A stretch of 64,000 nucleotides of DNA, taken from Uloborus plumipes (lineage: Eukaryota; Arthropoda; Arachnida; Araneae; Uloboridae). Of this stretch, positions 51,101 through 62,961 are shown piece by piece. Position 1 is the stretch's first letter. The number at the start of each line of letters is the position of its first letter. The stretch is taken from assembly GCA_038373865.1 (NCBI GenBank), contig JAXGGA010003025.1, positions 46,237-110,236 of the forward strand. Direction: 5' to 3'. Position numbers and translations under genes: made by a program. The notes beneath the pieces were generated by a model. The model ran no database searches and had not been told where the DNA came from. It saw nothing but the letters and a program-made list of their open reading frames with translations.

Positions 51101-51939
51101 CGCAATAGATTTGCCTGTCCAATTTATTTCTAAGAGTTGAAAAAACTGCTGACTTTTCTTAACGATTAAAACTTCTTAGAGCATTTGCTTTAACGTTTCA
51201 TAATACTTTCATTGTCAACATTTTTTTTATCTGTCTATAATTACTAAACCTACCAGTAAAATTATTTTCATTAAGAGTTATTTAATATAAACTAAATTTA
51301 TTAATTGCAATTATTATTTATTAGTATTATTATTGATTAATTCAAATTTATAAAAAAATGAAAATTCTCTTACTTTTCTAGAATCAGCATAAACACATAA
51401 AAATCAACTTTTTTCTTCTCCAAACTACATGATTTCCGACATTTTGTAAACCAAGTGGGAGTTTTATCCGAGCATTAGGGGCGAGATCGATATTGACTGA
51501 AGAAAGTAACTAAGAGAAGCAAACAATTCTTCCGCAAACGATGATGAATTAACTACAAGAGAGAGTTGCTTCTAGATTGCTTCAGAAATCTAAAAAGATA
51601 ACGAAGCAGCCAACGAATGCTGTGTCTATAAGTCTTTCTTATAACAAAAGAATTCCTTGATTCAAGTCTCAAGTACAACAATGGTTACCAAAAATGACAA
51701 AAAGCAACAAATTACCTTGGAAAAATTACTCCATCCTCTGTACTAATTGACTTATTATTTAAGACAAACAACAAACTAAAATTACTTACCTCAAGCTGAA
51801 GCTACTTTTAGGTACTCTTCAAGACTGGGGTGACTTGGATAGAACTTTATTCGATACCTTTAAGGAAAAAAAAAACTTTTATAAGCAACAAATTTAAGTT
51901 CTTACTATTTTTTTTCCCTCGCACATAACCAAGTGGGTC
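45195..51939. other. AT-rich non-coding DNA
   Basis: No gene is recognised. Around 47.30-47.42 kb is a patch with GATTAAAAGATTAAG, CAATTCATTA and GACAGGACAGG words, reminiscent of clustered homeodomain-type sites, without clear limits. The 120-codon minus frame at 50166-50528 overlaps a 70-codon plus frame and has no recognisable domain. Short AT repeats occur at 49811-49826. Confidence 0.6.
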
Positions 51940-52200
51940 ACACTTGGATTATTTTTACGGTTCGTCGCCGGACGGCAAAACCGGACGCATTCAATGACGT
52001 CACTTGCAGGATTTCCCGGCATATGCTAATTTGGAAATAAATCGGGCTTCTCCCTGTTTAACGGAAATCTAATATTTCCCGTTGCCAATTTCCGAACATT
52101 CTGCATCATAAAATTGCACTATGACACCTTGCCATGATTAGCTAGCGTTACAGACGTCTGTACCAAACCGGTTGGGAAGCCTTATTTATTATCAGCTTTT
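51940..52200. promoter_or_regulatory. Candidate cis-regulatory module
   Basis: A GC-richer patch of about 260 bases concentrates recognisable sites. They are TGACGTCA (51995-52002, perfect CREB/ATF element), ATGCTAAT (52023-52030, POU octamer-like), TACAGACGTCTGTA (52149-52162, a perfect palindrome holding two inverted CAGAC SMAD-type boxes) and AACCGGTT (52166-52173, the Grainyhead consensus). Motif identities rest on published consensus sequences; the patch as an enhancer or promoter is inference. No open frame or clear transcription start was found beside it. Confidence 0.4.
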
Positions 52201-54000
52201 AGCGAAACAGGGATAAAAAATACATTATCACAGCCACTTTTTTTTTTTCTCCGAAAGGAAACTGATATTATCACGGGAGCAGAAGTACTTACGGAGCATT
52301 TGTTTAGCAGTAAGACTTCTTTTAGCTTTAAAATTTGCATTTACAAGAACTTCAAAACAAGATATGTTTCTCTCTTTTTTTTTAAACATTTTTATTTGCT
52401 TTGAAAACAGAAGTCATTGAACTTTTTCCCTGATACGAAAGCTAATTTCATTAAAAAATAAATACCTTTAAACGTTCATTGTATCCTTAACTGTATTAAG
52501 TATTAAATAAAGATACACGCAAAACTTCCATGAAAAAAATCCAGTAGATGTTTGAGATGCAACGTAATGTAGTGTCTTAATTCTTATTTGGAGAAAATAG
52601 ACCTTAACAAGCCTTACAGTTACAACCATCGATCATTTTCTAGTGTTGTAAGTCTCTCGATGGTAAATAAAAGATTGGTTCATTTTGGTTAAAGTTGATT
52701 TTATACTGTTTGAAACCTTTGGCTTCTTGGAATCTTTTGAAAATATTTTGTTTCTTAAATATTGTTTCTCATCACTCGAATCATTAGAGCTACTTTGGGC
52801 TTAGAACTCAAGGTAGTACTTTTATTCCCTTTTATGAATTAAAAAGGATTCTAAGTTAATAATTTTTCAAACAGACTTACTTATCTTTAAAATAGAAATT
52901 ACCAAGGTATTTTAACTGAAAACACTACTCTTCTGGGCACTTCCAAGTGATAACCACGTGGTGCAATTGCAATGATACTAAAAATATCTGTGAATCACTA
53001 CCTTTCTGTTTTAAATACTATTTAGAAGTATTTAAAATATTGACTAAAAATTTACCCTCGTTTGAAAACAGACAGGCTATTTTTTACCTCTATGTTTTGG
53101 TAATGTTTCATACAAAAAATCATTAGATTAAGTAATGTTTTATCGGATATTTAACGAAGATAGCTTTAAATAATCTATATTTGTATGATTCCGAAAACGC
53201 CTAATGCATATAAAAAGAGAATGTTCATTATTTTCAATGAAACTGACATAAAACCCAGGAAGCCAACTGTCCAAATAGATTATCTAAGAATATATCCAAT
53301 GCAATGCAAAGTACTAAAACAAGCATATCCTCTCACCAATCCCACCTTATCTGCATATTGCTGGAATTACAGACAACTATTACACATTTATACATATATA
53401 TGGAAACTTCTCAGCGGATTTATAGCCATCTTCGTCTCACTGATCAGTAAATCAACACCTGTAGAATTCCCTCTACATACCATTGCTAGACGATCGCACA
53501 GCCATCGTCACACTCCAATAGCCAGCTCCCTTCCAGTGTCCTCATTAATGATATTGTCATGATGTACTTACCTCACTATCAACGCTTTCCATTCTGGGAA
53601 TGGGACTCGAAATTTGAACCCATAAACAAAGGCTAATTATGCGAATCTCTATTGTGTATAACTAGGAAAGTAGTTATGATATCAGTGTTAGGTGTTGAAA
53701 TGCATCAGTTGAGATATAAGAGCACTTTTGTCTTGTGTAAACATTAATTAGAATATCGATAACAATGCTTCGATTCTAATCAAGTGAAATAAATATCAAA
53801 TTGATCTTGTCCCTTTTAATTGTAGGTCATCAAGTCATACGTAACAAGGTTCTTATTCCTCTTTGCGACTTCGGGGAGAGGGAAAATTGATTCGTATTGA
53901 AAAAAATAGGACTATCAATTTGGGTAATTAATTGCGTTAACAAGATAGGTTTAAAAATGGAATAAATCACATGTTTGAGATAATGTTACTAGTTATAGTT
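52201..54000. other. AT-rich non-coding DNA
   Basis: No gene recognised. The 125-codon plus frame at 53185-53562 has no known domain or splice-supported extension that I can see. Confidence 0.6.
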
Positions 54001-54006
54001 TTAACG

Positions 54007-54185
54007 AAATTAGCAGTTGTATTATAATATATATTTGCGTTCCGACAAATGTTTAAAAATACATTAACAAATGTTTAAAAAAGCTCTAATGCAACTGCTA
54101 ATTTACTGAAAACAATTTTAAAAATATATTCACATGTAATAAATTAGCAATTGTATTAGAAAAGTTACTACAAATGTTTAAAAAT
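54007..54185. repeat. Interleaved direct and inverted repeats
   Basis: AAATTAGCAGTTGTATTA (54007-54024) recurs inverted at 54087-54104 (17 of 18 matching) and again direct at 54141-54158 with one change. ACAAATGTTTAAAAA occurs at 54045, 54067 and about 54170. The arrangement suggests a small foldback element that was partly duplicated. Confidence 0.7.
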
Positions 54186-54689
54186 CACACATTATACACA
54201 AGATTTTGTCAAGGTTGCGTTTTTTTTGTCTATTTCCATATATCGAAAGGGCACACAAAAATCGTGTCAAACAGTCAAAGCATGAAAGTAAACTAATATC
54301 ACATTTCCAAGCGCCTAAAAAACTTCTTCAAATTAAAATATATCTATGCTTTGTAAAATGTTTTATGGAACGCGCACTAAGTATCATTATTTTTCTCTAC
54401 AACGGAAAACAAGGAAAGCAAAGAAAAGATTTAAACAGGAGACGTGCAAATCACACATTATTAAAGATATTCTATTTAGAAGGAGTAAATCAAAACAACT
54501 AAGGAATGAAAAAGTTGTTTAAGTCAATCTTATAACACGAAACTGGCGGAATAAAGACGGGCGAAATATGTCCCAAAAATGCTCTCTATCTTCATCTAAC
54601 CGCACTACAAGCATACTGTCATAATCTTGGAGCGATATAATTCTACTATCATATAATCTTCTCTTAACAACAGGGACATCATTTCAAGT

Positions 54690-54850
54690 TTTCCCAGGGA
54701 GGGGGGGGGGGGGGGGCAAAGGGTGAAAACACAATGGAATTTTATCAGAAAACAGCAAAAGCCACGCCCACTTATATGTAAATACACTGATTTCTCAAAG
54801 CCTGGGGGGGCAATTGACCCCCTGCCCCCCCTAAATGACGGGCCTGCTTA
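54690..54850. repeat. G/C-tract repeat fragment
   Basis: A G16 run at 54701-54716 is followed by GCCACGCCCACTT and then by GGGGGGGCAATTGACCCCC, a hairpin around CAATTG, leading into CCCCCCCTAAATGACGGG. G7/C7 flanks around CAATTG with a following TAAATGACGGGCC look like the end of an interspersed repeat, from general memory of invertebrate genomes. No matching opposite end was found. Confidence 0.4.
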
Positions 54851-55741
54851 ACAATGTAAATGAGTCAGATCAGAGTAATACAGTAAATTTGTGTAGCTTC
54901 TACCGAAAAAATGTATTTAAATAAACATGCGCAAAATAAAGTTAGAGTTATATTTCTCAACTTACTTTCTTTGAATTGTCGGACCTCAGTTAAAAAATCT
55001 AAGTAATCCATGCTTTCTTTGCGAAAAATAAAAAAGAGAAACAGTTCGATGTTGAAAAATCTTAGACGTTTGATGCTTGCTGCTCATATTATGCATTAGT
55101 CTAACACAAAAAATAACAATCGATAAGGGGACGATAATTTAAGTCGAACTAAATCGAACCCGACCTTAAAATCAATCTTTATATTTCTATACACCGCTAA
55201 AAATACCGACTTAGCAAAGTGGATGATCTTGCAAACCAGTTTTCGCACCTTTTTTCAGGGCAAATATCGAGTCATTTCTGATGTCCACAGTGTTATCAAC
55301 GATGTACAGCATGTTTTCTGCCTTAGGTATCATCTAATGGCATGAAATATTTATGCGTTTTCGCACTTCGTGTTAAAGTAGGTGAGGTTGTGCACCATTA
55401 CACCTCAACGTTTATCTAATGAACATGAAAACACCATCCAACGACGTGTAATAACACATCTTAGATAACAGCACTAATGTTCTACAAGGCTAAATTACTA
55501 CCTACAATACAAGTCATTAGAAAGCACATAGGAATAGATCCATGCTGTCAAACCATGGCTGTCTAAGAGAGATAGCAGCATCACTGAGTTGGGGTGAAAT
55601 AACTTTTAGTTTTAACTAGACAAACTGCATGAACATGTTCTGCCATCGAAATAATTACAAATTAATTAGAAAAAGCGGTTGCATTTGAGCAATCTCCAAA
55701 CTATGAATTCGAATAAATGAAATAAAATTGAAAAGTTGCAG

Positions 55742-55773
55742 CACATGCTAGGCTACTACATGTAGAGCATGTG
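55742..55773. repeat. Hairpin, 8-bp stem
   Basis: CACATGCT pairs with AGCATGTG across a 16-nt loop. Confidence 0.55.
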
Positions 55774-57308
55774 GAGCCAAGTGTTCGTCTTTCATACTTC
55801 GATATTTAAAAGGCAAAACATTAACTGTGTTTTATATATTAAAGGGATTATTAACAATCTCATAGAGCATTTTGTAGTTTAACTAATTGCCATACTAGTG
55901 TAAGTCAAAAAATTTTAATTAAAAGCAAAGAACGCTTTTTGCCATTTATCTGACTCGAATCTTTCAATATTTAGCGAACGCTTACGATGTTGTATGCTTG
56001 TACACAACTATCCTTAATTCAGTTAAGTTTTGCATTCGGAGACATGTTTATTATTTTATTCAATAACGGTTTTACTTTAAACGCCTTATGAAATAAAAAA
56101 AAATTGAAACTTATTTTTTTTTAATGATTTTAACAAGAAATGTATATTACAGAGCTTTAAAATTTTCTAAAACAATGTTCCCAACTACACATTTAAATTG
56201 AAATGCAATTACTCGGTTGGACAAGTTAAAGAAAAAATGAGCGGCTTAATGCACATCGTGGATAAATAGTTTGCAAAAATACTCAAGATTTTAAAGCATT
56301 TGAGCACCATATTACAATTAGAAAATATTAATCAAAAATAACTGATTATTTGCATTTTTCTTTCAGCTCTCCGAACTGAAAATAATAATTCAAGCTTCAC
56401 GGCTATGGTTGATTTGACATACCTACATGATTATTTAATTATTTAATTTAACCTACTTCGTTTTAATTATTGACATTCAATTTAGATTACTTGCTTCAAC
56501 TAATGTTATCCCAAAAAGTCAGAGGCGACGTTCGTGCATTTTAACTATCACCAAGAACGAGACACGAAATGAAAATCATCAAATTTCTGGTCACTTCCGG
56601 GACATAAAAAGCTAAGTTGAACCGAACTGATACGGATATCTTGATAAAGGGCTAGACTTTGCTACTCTTGAGCAGCTTCCTTGGCCATCAATAACGAAAT
56701 CTGCTCGTTGATTGAAGTTTTCTGAACACTCCACAGAAAGTTTACATAAACTCTTTTCCCCGGTACTTTCTTCATTCCCAAAACTGCGCAATTCTATCAT
56801 TGGCTCGTTACTAGAGGCGTATCGATCGCGGAAAACTAATTCCAAATATTTACTTATCTTCCTTAAAGGGTTCAAAGTTATGGAGAAGTTCAGCGGTTAG
56901 TGGGATGCACATGTGAAAGATTAACTAACTCGACAGTCGATGTAAAAAACAGGAGTAAAGTGGACGATTTCAATAGTGGTATTCAGGTGTATTGGACACT
57001 GGCTCTTTCCAAATTTATTAAATAATAGTCCTTGGCAACTAATTAACATTTTAATTTCTTTATCATCATGAATGTTAAGTTTTTTAAAAGGTTATTCTCA
57101 AGCAAAAAAATATCAAATGATAATTTGCTGAAAAATGGTTCGTCTAGTGGTGTAAAACATTAAGACATTTTTCTCGTCTTCTTTGAACGTATTAGGGGAG
57201 TTTTATTAAACAAATCTCAAACTTGTAGCTTAAAAAAAAGTTCAGTTGCAAGTTTCTTCTTTGCGCACTTTGTTCCCCAGTTCAATTAAGGATACAGTTC
57301 TTCTAGTC

Positions 57309-57335
57309 AAAAAAAAAAAAAAAAAAAAAAAAAAA
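57309..57335 (+). repeat. A27 homopolymer
   Basis: The longest A run in the window. The preceding bases show no poly(A) signal and no gene body, so a processed pseudogene is not supported; a truncated retroelement tail is possible. Confidence 0.95.
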
Positions 57336-57637
57336 CAATATTTGCTTTCCCGGTTATTGTTATGTTATCAGAGTCACAAGACTGAAGATAATACAATATT
57401 TTTAAACAGTGGTTTTCCTAGAGTCTGAACAAAATAAAAGTAACATCAAATTTAAATTCGAATTGTTGAAAAACCATGCTTTAATTTCGAAGAAAAGTAC
57501 CAAAAGACCGTTCATTTACCATCTTTCTAAATGATTCCTACGGAAATACAGACCTGCAACTAGTAGTTGCCCCCCTAACCCTCTTTACAAATCCAATAAA
57601 AGTAGGTAAAAAATGAAACGACAATCGATAAGTTTGA

Positions 57638-58012
57638 GAAAGCGGCTTTGATCCAAGTTGCAGTGCTCACAAAGGGTACAAACGACCCCAAAACGCATCA
57701 TTCCGAGAGATTTATAGCAGTGATAAAGTAAAAGCTCTAATTGTTCGGACCCCTCTGAACCTTAAGGCCATGATAGGTCAGAAAATAGCAAGAAGCTGCC
57801 GGAAGGGAGAAAGTTCGTGTGTGACCACGAACTGGATTGCAGACAAGGCATGGTTTAATGCTGAAACGATAAATTCTATTCAATCAATTCAAAACAAGCA
57901 TAAGATAAACTATTTTCGAATTTTAAGAGGAGCTATGACAGCAAAAAATTATTTTTTACGCAACAGACTGGGGGACATTCGGAGAACACAAATCGTAGAC
58001 TTAGGCAGATAA
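57638..58012 (+). CDS. 124-codon open stretch, unrecognised (doubtful)
   Basis: The frame is open from just after a TGA at 57635 to a TAA at 58010. The first ATG is at 57770, giving 80 residues: basic, with two Cys, and ending in a charged segment with several Arg. Unlike most frames here it is not dominated by Phe/Ile/Lys, and local GC is a little higher. No family is recognised and no splice sites clearly bound it. Length alone is compatible with chance in a window this size. Confidence 0.12.
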   Translation, partial: ESGFDPSCSAHKGYKRPQNASFREIYSSDKVKALIVRTPLNLKAMIGQKIARSCRKGESSCVTTNWIADKAWFNAETINSIQSIQNKHKINYFRILRGAMTAKNYFLRNRLGDIRRTQIVDLGR

Positions 58013-60602
58013 TTAACATGTGTAAGGTATGTGTTGTTGTTGTTGTATAAAGACATGCTAATTAGTCTTTAATTGAATAAAATTATACACTATTGATTGC
58101 TAACTCATCTAACTACGCATTATCATCCTTATGCTTTGAAATCGTTATAATGCTGAGACAATAACTTTAGAATGAGAAGTTCGGTTATCGGTTATGCCTT
58201 GTGTCAAATTCAAAAATGAGCTTTTCATCAGTTATGAAATCATACTTGTATTGCGCGAATGATCTTACGATTCCTTTCTTATACGTTAAAAATTGTATAT
58301 CTCATTTGCAGTTAAATTTTTGGATAAAAAATTTTACATAAAATTTCGAATTACTGAATTCGGAAGAAAATATTTAGTCTGAAATATGGTTTCCCCACAA
58401 AAAATGGAAAGGTCGTTGATTTATTATAAAATTTGATTATTACTGTGAACTTATTATCAACAGCACTGATAATTAAAGGCAGGCAAAAACGTATAATATT
58501 TTAACTCTATAAGATGAACGTTTATGAGGGTATCTAAATCTTTTTTTTTCATAATAATTATGCTGGACTAAAATTTAGTTTGGTAATTTATCACATTAAT
58601 CAATAAAATTTACATTTGCAATTAATGTATATGTTATTCTGAAAATTGGCATAGATTTAAAAATCAAATTACTATAAAAAAATATGCACTAAGTACTCAA
58701 TTTTTTGGTATTTAAAATTTAATAAACGGGTGAGAACAGCTGAGCATGTAGTTTTTATAAGGCAAATATTTTAAAACAAAATAAAGATATTCATAATTCT
58801 GCAATTACAGTAGTATAATAACTTTTTAACACTTATTTTACTGAAGACAAATGAATCTTCTCTTATAAAATCGAACATGATAAAAGTATGTTAGAACATT
58901 AAAAAGTTGTATTCTCTTTTGATTGTTAAAAAAAATGTCTATTTACTATTACTTTCTGAAAACTAAACGATCTCGTAAAACAGAACAGAAATGTGCTGTC
59001 ATTCAGACAGTCCATTAAGTCTGTGGAAGAAACAGATAAAGAAGCTCGATGATTTTGTGGTGTATAAAAAAATTTATGAAATTTGAAATCCAGGGACTTG
59101 ATTTCATTTAAAAATAATTTCATTTGCAATTGCGGATATAAATTATTACTTCACCTACTGGCGAAACTAAAAAAAAGACTGAACCTTGAAACCCAGACCT
59201 TTGATTTTTGCGTTCACTCTTTCTTAGTTGCTAACCACTTTCAAGTTCTTAACACGCCTCCCATTCTGTAAAGAGAAACAATAATTGTCCATGAACTTTT
59301 CACTACTATTGACGCTGAATCCGCCCCTTGGGGACTCTCAGTTCGGATGTTTTCTTCTTGTTAAACAGTAGTTTAACAAAACAGCATGAAACTCTCTTTC
59401 ACGCTTATCAATTTCAAAGCACACTTGCCGGTAATAATGAATTGAAAAACTTATTAGGAGAAGAAAAGCTTTGTTGGTAGAATAAAAGGGTATGATTATG
59501 AATAAGTTTACCTATTAATAGCTCACACACATAAACAAATAACTAGAGCTGTTTATAAACTATTCAGGACAAACGATAAAAAATAAGAACATCACAGTTG
59601 TGGTTAGACATTTACTTGTATAGGTCAAGAGGGCTTCAATGAAGAAAAGGCAAATATATTTTACATTTATTTTGAATTTCGTATTTCTAGCAAAAGTTTC
59701 TCGCGTATATCAATACCATCGGAATAATAGGATTTTGGTTAAACAGCAAAATTAATCATTTCCTTAATATCAGCATCAGTTAGGGAAAAAAACGTATTTT
59801 ACCAAAAATCCTGCTCATATTTTCTGGAAATGACTTTTTTACGATACTTAGTGAAGTTTTAAATGTTGATTTTAAGACGTGATTTTTATAGAAATAACTC
59901 CTGTTAATTTAAAAAACAAAACAGCTAAAGATTATATCAGTTGTTAGAGCAAACAATAGCTGTGCATTTTTCGTGGGGTAAACTTCTGATTGCATTTAAT
60001 TTCTGAACTAAAGAGAACTGCATAAAAAGGGTTGAAGTAAACGAAAAAGATTCTAGTAGACTGCAGAACATTTCAATACTTGAAAAAAAAAATCTGTCTA
60101 GACTGGTCACGTACCAAAATTTAATCTACTATAAGATACTGAAAAATACAAAGTCTCAATAACTTCAATTATCGACATACAATTATAGTCATAATTCGTT
60201 TGCGGCAAAAACATAACTACTCAAAATAGCACCATTGTATCAATAAACAGCCAACACTTTCCCCATATCTGAAACCAGTAACAAACAGTAGTGAATCCGT
60301 AAAGATATATCATATTTGTGCCTTGAAATTAAACTCAAAATACTTTAGAACAAGAAAAGAAAAGACACTCTCCTCAAATCAGCTACAGCAATTTGCTTTG
60401 TAGATTTCTGGAATATTTATAATCAAAATAGCGGTTGTTTGAATTCTTCACGTAAGGATGACCATTTCAGTAATCAATGTTAAAAGCACATAAATTTACA
60501 GTAGCCGACTAAGATAAATTAGAAGTTATAGATCTTATTTTTAATGCATACTCAGAAAATGCAAGGCGGATAGAGCTAATCATAACTCTGTGGGATCTAA
60601 AT

Positions 60603-60818
60603 TTATGAGAATTTCACCCATCTCATTAGGCACAAAAGTTGTAGGGCCATCTGCGTATTTTCTTCTTCCTCATAATTTGTGTGAGTTGGGTGAGTAGATA
60701 AGCAAGCTCTATAAATACGCACAACCTTTTCATGCTTTTCTCCGGTCATCGCGGATTTTACAACTTCTGACTTCGCATACGAATTCGCTAAAACGGAAAG
60801 GATCATCGTAAAGATCAA
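60603..60818 (-). CDS. 71-residue frame with signal-peptide-like start (doubtful)
   Basis: The predicted product opens MIFTMILSVLANSYA, a short hydrophobic stretch ending in a plausible small-residue cleavage context. A charged, polar remainder with only two Cys follows. The start has A at -3, a favourable animal context. It could be a small secreted peptide, but there is no family match, no cysteine framework and no visible promoter or poly(A) signal. A random origin is more likely. Confidence 0.12.
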   Translation of the reverse strand: MIFTMILSVLANSYAKSEVVKSAMTGEKHEKVVRIYRACLSTHPTHTNYEEEENTQMALQLLCLMRWVKFS

Positions 60819-61029
60819 ATTTTAAACAACTGAGGCCTGATAATTTCCAGACAGAAAAAATCATTCATTTTAATACATTAAGCTGCGTTTCTGCAACTAA
60901 AGTACTGTTGATGTTGGGGAGGTTTCCATTTATTGAATATTTTTAAGTGGTTTCCGAAAGCTTCTGCTTGAAGTAGCCCGGACGAGACAAAGATTAGAAA
61001 ATTTGAGTGAAGATCAGCTTTAGATTTCA

Positions 61030-61143
61030 AAGCCGAAAAAACTTCGGATTAAAACAAAAATCTAAATTCATACTGAAAGAATCATCTTAACCCAATAGTT
61101 ACATCGGGTTGAGCTAATTCTTTCAAGTCAACTTCTTCGGCTT
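61030..61143. repeat. Imperfect 114-bp inverted repeat
   Basis: AAGCCGAA (61030-61037) pairs with TTCGGCTT (61136-61143). Further in, GAAAGAAT (61075-61082) pairs with ATTCTTTC (61117-61124) and TTAACCC with GGGTTGA. The left arm carries about 25 extra bases between the outer and inner stems. This is the shape of a small foldback element or a decayed MITE. Confidence 0.6.
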
Positions 61144-62137
61144 CAAGGATATCTATCAGAGCATCATCTTATTCATGTGATATGATAATTAGAAAAGTAG
61201 GTACAATAAAAAATTTTAATGCATGCAACTGGGGGGGGGAGGTGTTATCTATGCCCATTTTTGCAGATTTTTTCTTTTCCTTATTGTAAAAATCAAACAA
61301 GCAAATCTTTCTTTTTTAATATTTTATTTATGCATAAATCCTTCATCCATGTTAGAAATAAAAGAATTTTAGTCATTAATTTATAGAAAAGTGTCTTAGG
61401 AAAATTTTAAGGAAAAAAAAATATCTAGCTTTTCTACAAGTTTATCAAGTATTTACAAGTTTATTCTTTTCCGTAAATATTTTTTTGAGATGACCTACTT
61501 TAGAATTTAGTACTGCACTTCCACAAAATATGTGACACAAATTTACAAATCGTTGCAAATGCAAATAAAATTTTAAATGAAAAGAGAATTACGGCTTTCA
61601 GTGATCAGTTACCGGCCTCAAGCCAGGGCAATGACAGGAGTACATTATTAAAACAGTTAAGTTTAAAAATCATTACACTAATTCACTATGAGGACTGTTA
61701 ATTAATACTATAACTATTATAATTTCTTATCATAAAAATCATTGTTAAAAAATCAGAGGAAGGAAAAAAAAAGTGTTTTGAATCTATTAAAGAACCTGTA
61801 TCCATCTTTTAAAAAACACTAAATGTTTCTTACATCATTTTGAAGGCATAGCTCTATTCATTCCTGAAACCAGGCTATAAAAAATAATTAAAAAATCCAG
61901 TTATCGTTAGTTAACTTTCTAATATATAACTCTAAATATTCTCCACAAAACGCAGCCATAATTTCACTCTTTGAGACAGGTCTATAATAAGTTTCATTAA
62001 AACTTTGTTCCGCCATTCAAATTTTCCCAATCACCATACATCACCAGACCTAATCATCAGCTTCCACGCCGAAAAAGAACTGCCAGTGCTTTCACTTCTG
62101 CGTGAAACTGAGAAGCAATTATTTGAAAAATCCTGCT

Positions 62138-62151
62138 CTCAAGCACTTGAG
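62138..62151. promoter_or_regulatory. Palindrome CTCAAG-CA-CTTGAG near CRE-like TTACGTCA
   Basis: A perfect 14-nt palindrome whose halves resemble NK2-type homeodomain sites (CAAG/CTTG cores). About 35 bases downstream is TTACGTCA, a bZIP-like site. The surrounding 62.05-62.33 kb is GC-richer and overlaps an unrecognised 81-codon frame. Regulatory function is inferred from motifs only. Confidence 0.3.
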
Positions 62152-62947
62152 CAACTTCTCAGAGTGTAAGATGCATCACTTATTACGTCACGGATGCATA
62201 TCTGACGCGCTGACTAATGAGACATGCATTGAGAGATATGATCTGAGATCCCAAATCCTTTTAATAGACAATAGCTCCTACGCCGCTCAGTTGGTGGTCT
62301 TACAACTTCAGTATGTGTGTGATGATGACAATGGAAAATGTGCATAAAAATATGTGTCTTTTCAATGTTAATCGTAAAAGTGGATGTTAGAACAAAGGCA
62401 GATGTAAAGGTTTTTTTCGAGAAGATTTTTGCAATGGTTTGTGCCTAGATTTGAAAGAATCGTTTCAATTACAATTAACAATGTAAAATTTGCGATGTTT
62501 CATGCAAACAGAAAACGTAGGTTTATAATAGTAATTTTCTTTTCTCCTTCTTTTTTTGTTCATTATTTATTTGTTGTTCAACTATTCGTGTTTACTTTTT
62601 TTTTTTTTGGCTCTTCGTGTTTTCTTTATTTATGTTTTTTTTTTTTTTCTGCATTGATGTGAAACTCAAAAATGTTCTGAATTTTTGATTTGCATTTTTG
62701 ACAATAAACGAATATTGCTACACAATGTAGATAAAAAGTGAAAATATTTGTTTGAAATTATTTTTGTTATTATTTCATTTGACGATTTTTCATTGCCTTG
62801 GGTATTGCAAGCATGAAACTCTAGTTTCTGATTTTCGAAAATTCAAGCATATACATTGTACCAACTACACTATGCGGAAATATTTTATACGCGTCAGGAA
62901 CACGTTGGTGTTGGACTGAAACTCGGTTAAAAGATCGTTTTTTTTTT

Positions 62948-62961
62948 GGGGGGGGGGGGGG
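62948..62961 (+). repeat. G14 homopolymer after a T run
   Basis: At least nine T followed by 14 G. A likely site of sequencing and assembly length error. Confidence 0.95.

Larger units (their letters stand above)
54851..61020. other. AT-rich non-coding DNA
   Basis: No gene recognised, apart from the two weak coding candidates listed at 57.6 and 60.6 kb. Overlapping both-strand frames at 56612-56900 sit in a slightly GC-richer patch and are unidentified. A short (GTT) repeat lies at 58032-58047. Confidence 0.6.

Noticed and set aside
53185..53562. 125-codon plus frame
   Set aside because: Composition follows the local DNA, no domain is seen, and the length is within chance expectation.
57246..57428. 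Possible processed pseudogene ending in A27
   Set aside because: No gene body, no poly(A) signal and no target duplication before the A run; the Lys run in the frame is the A tract itself.
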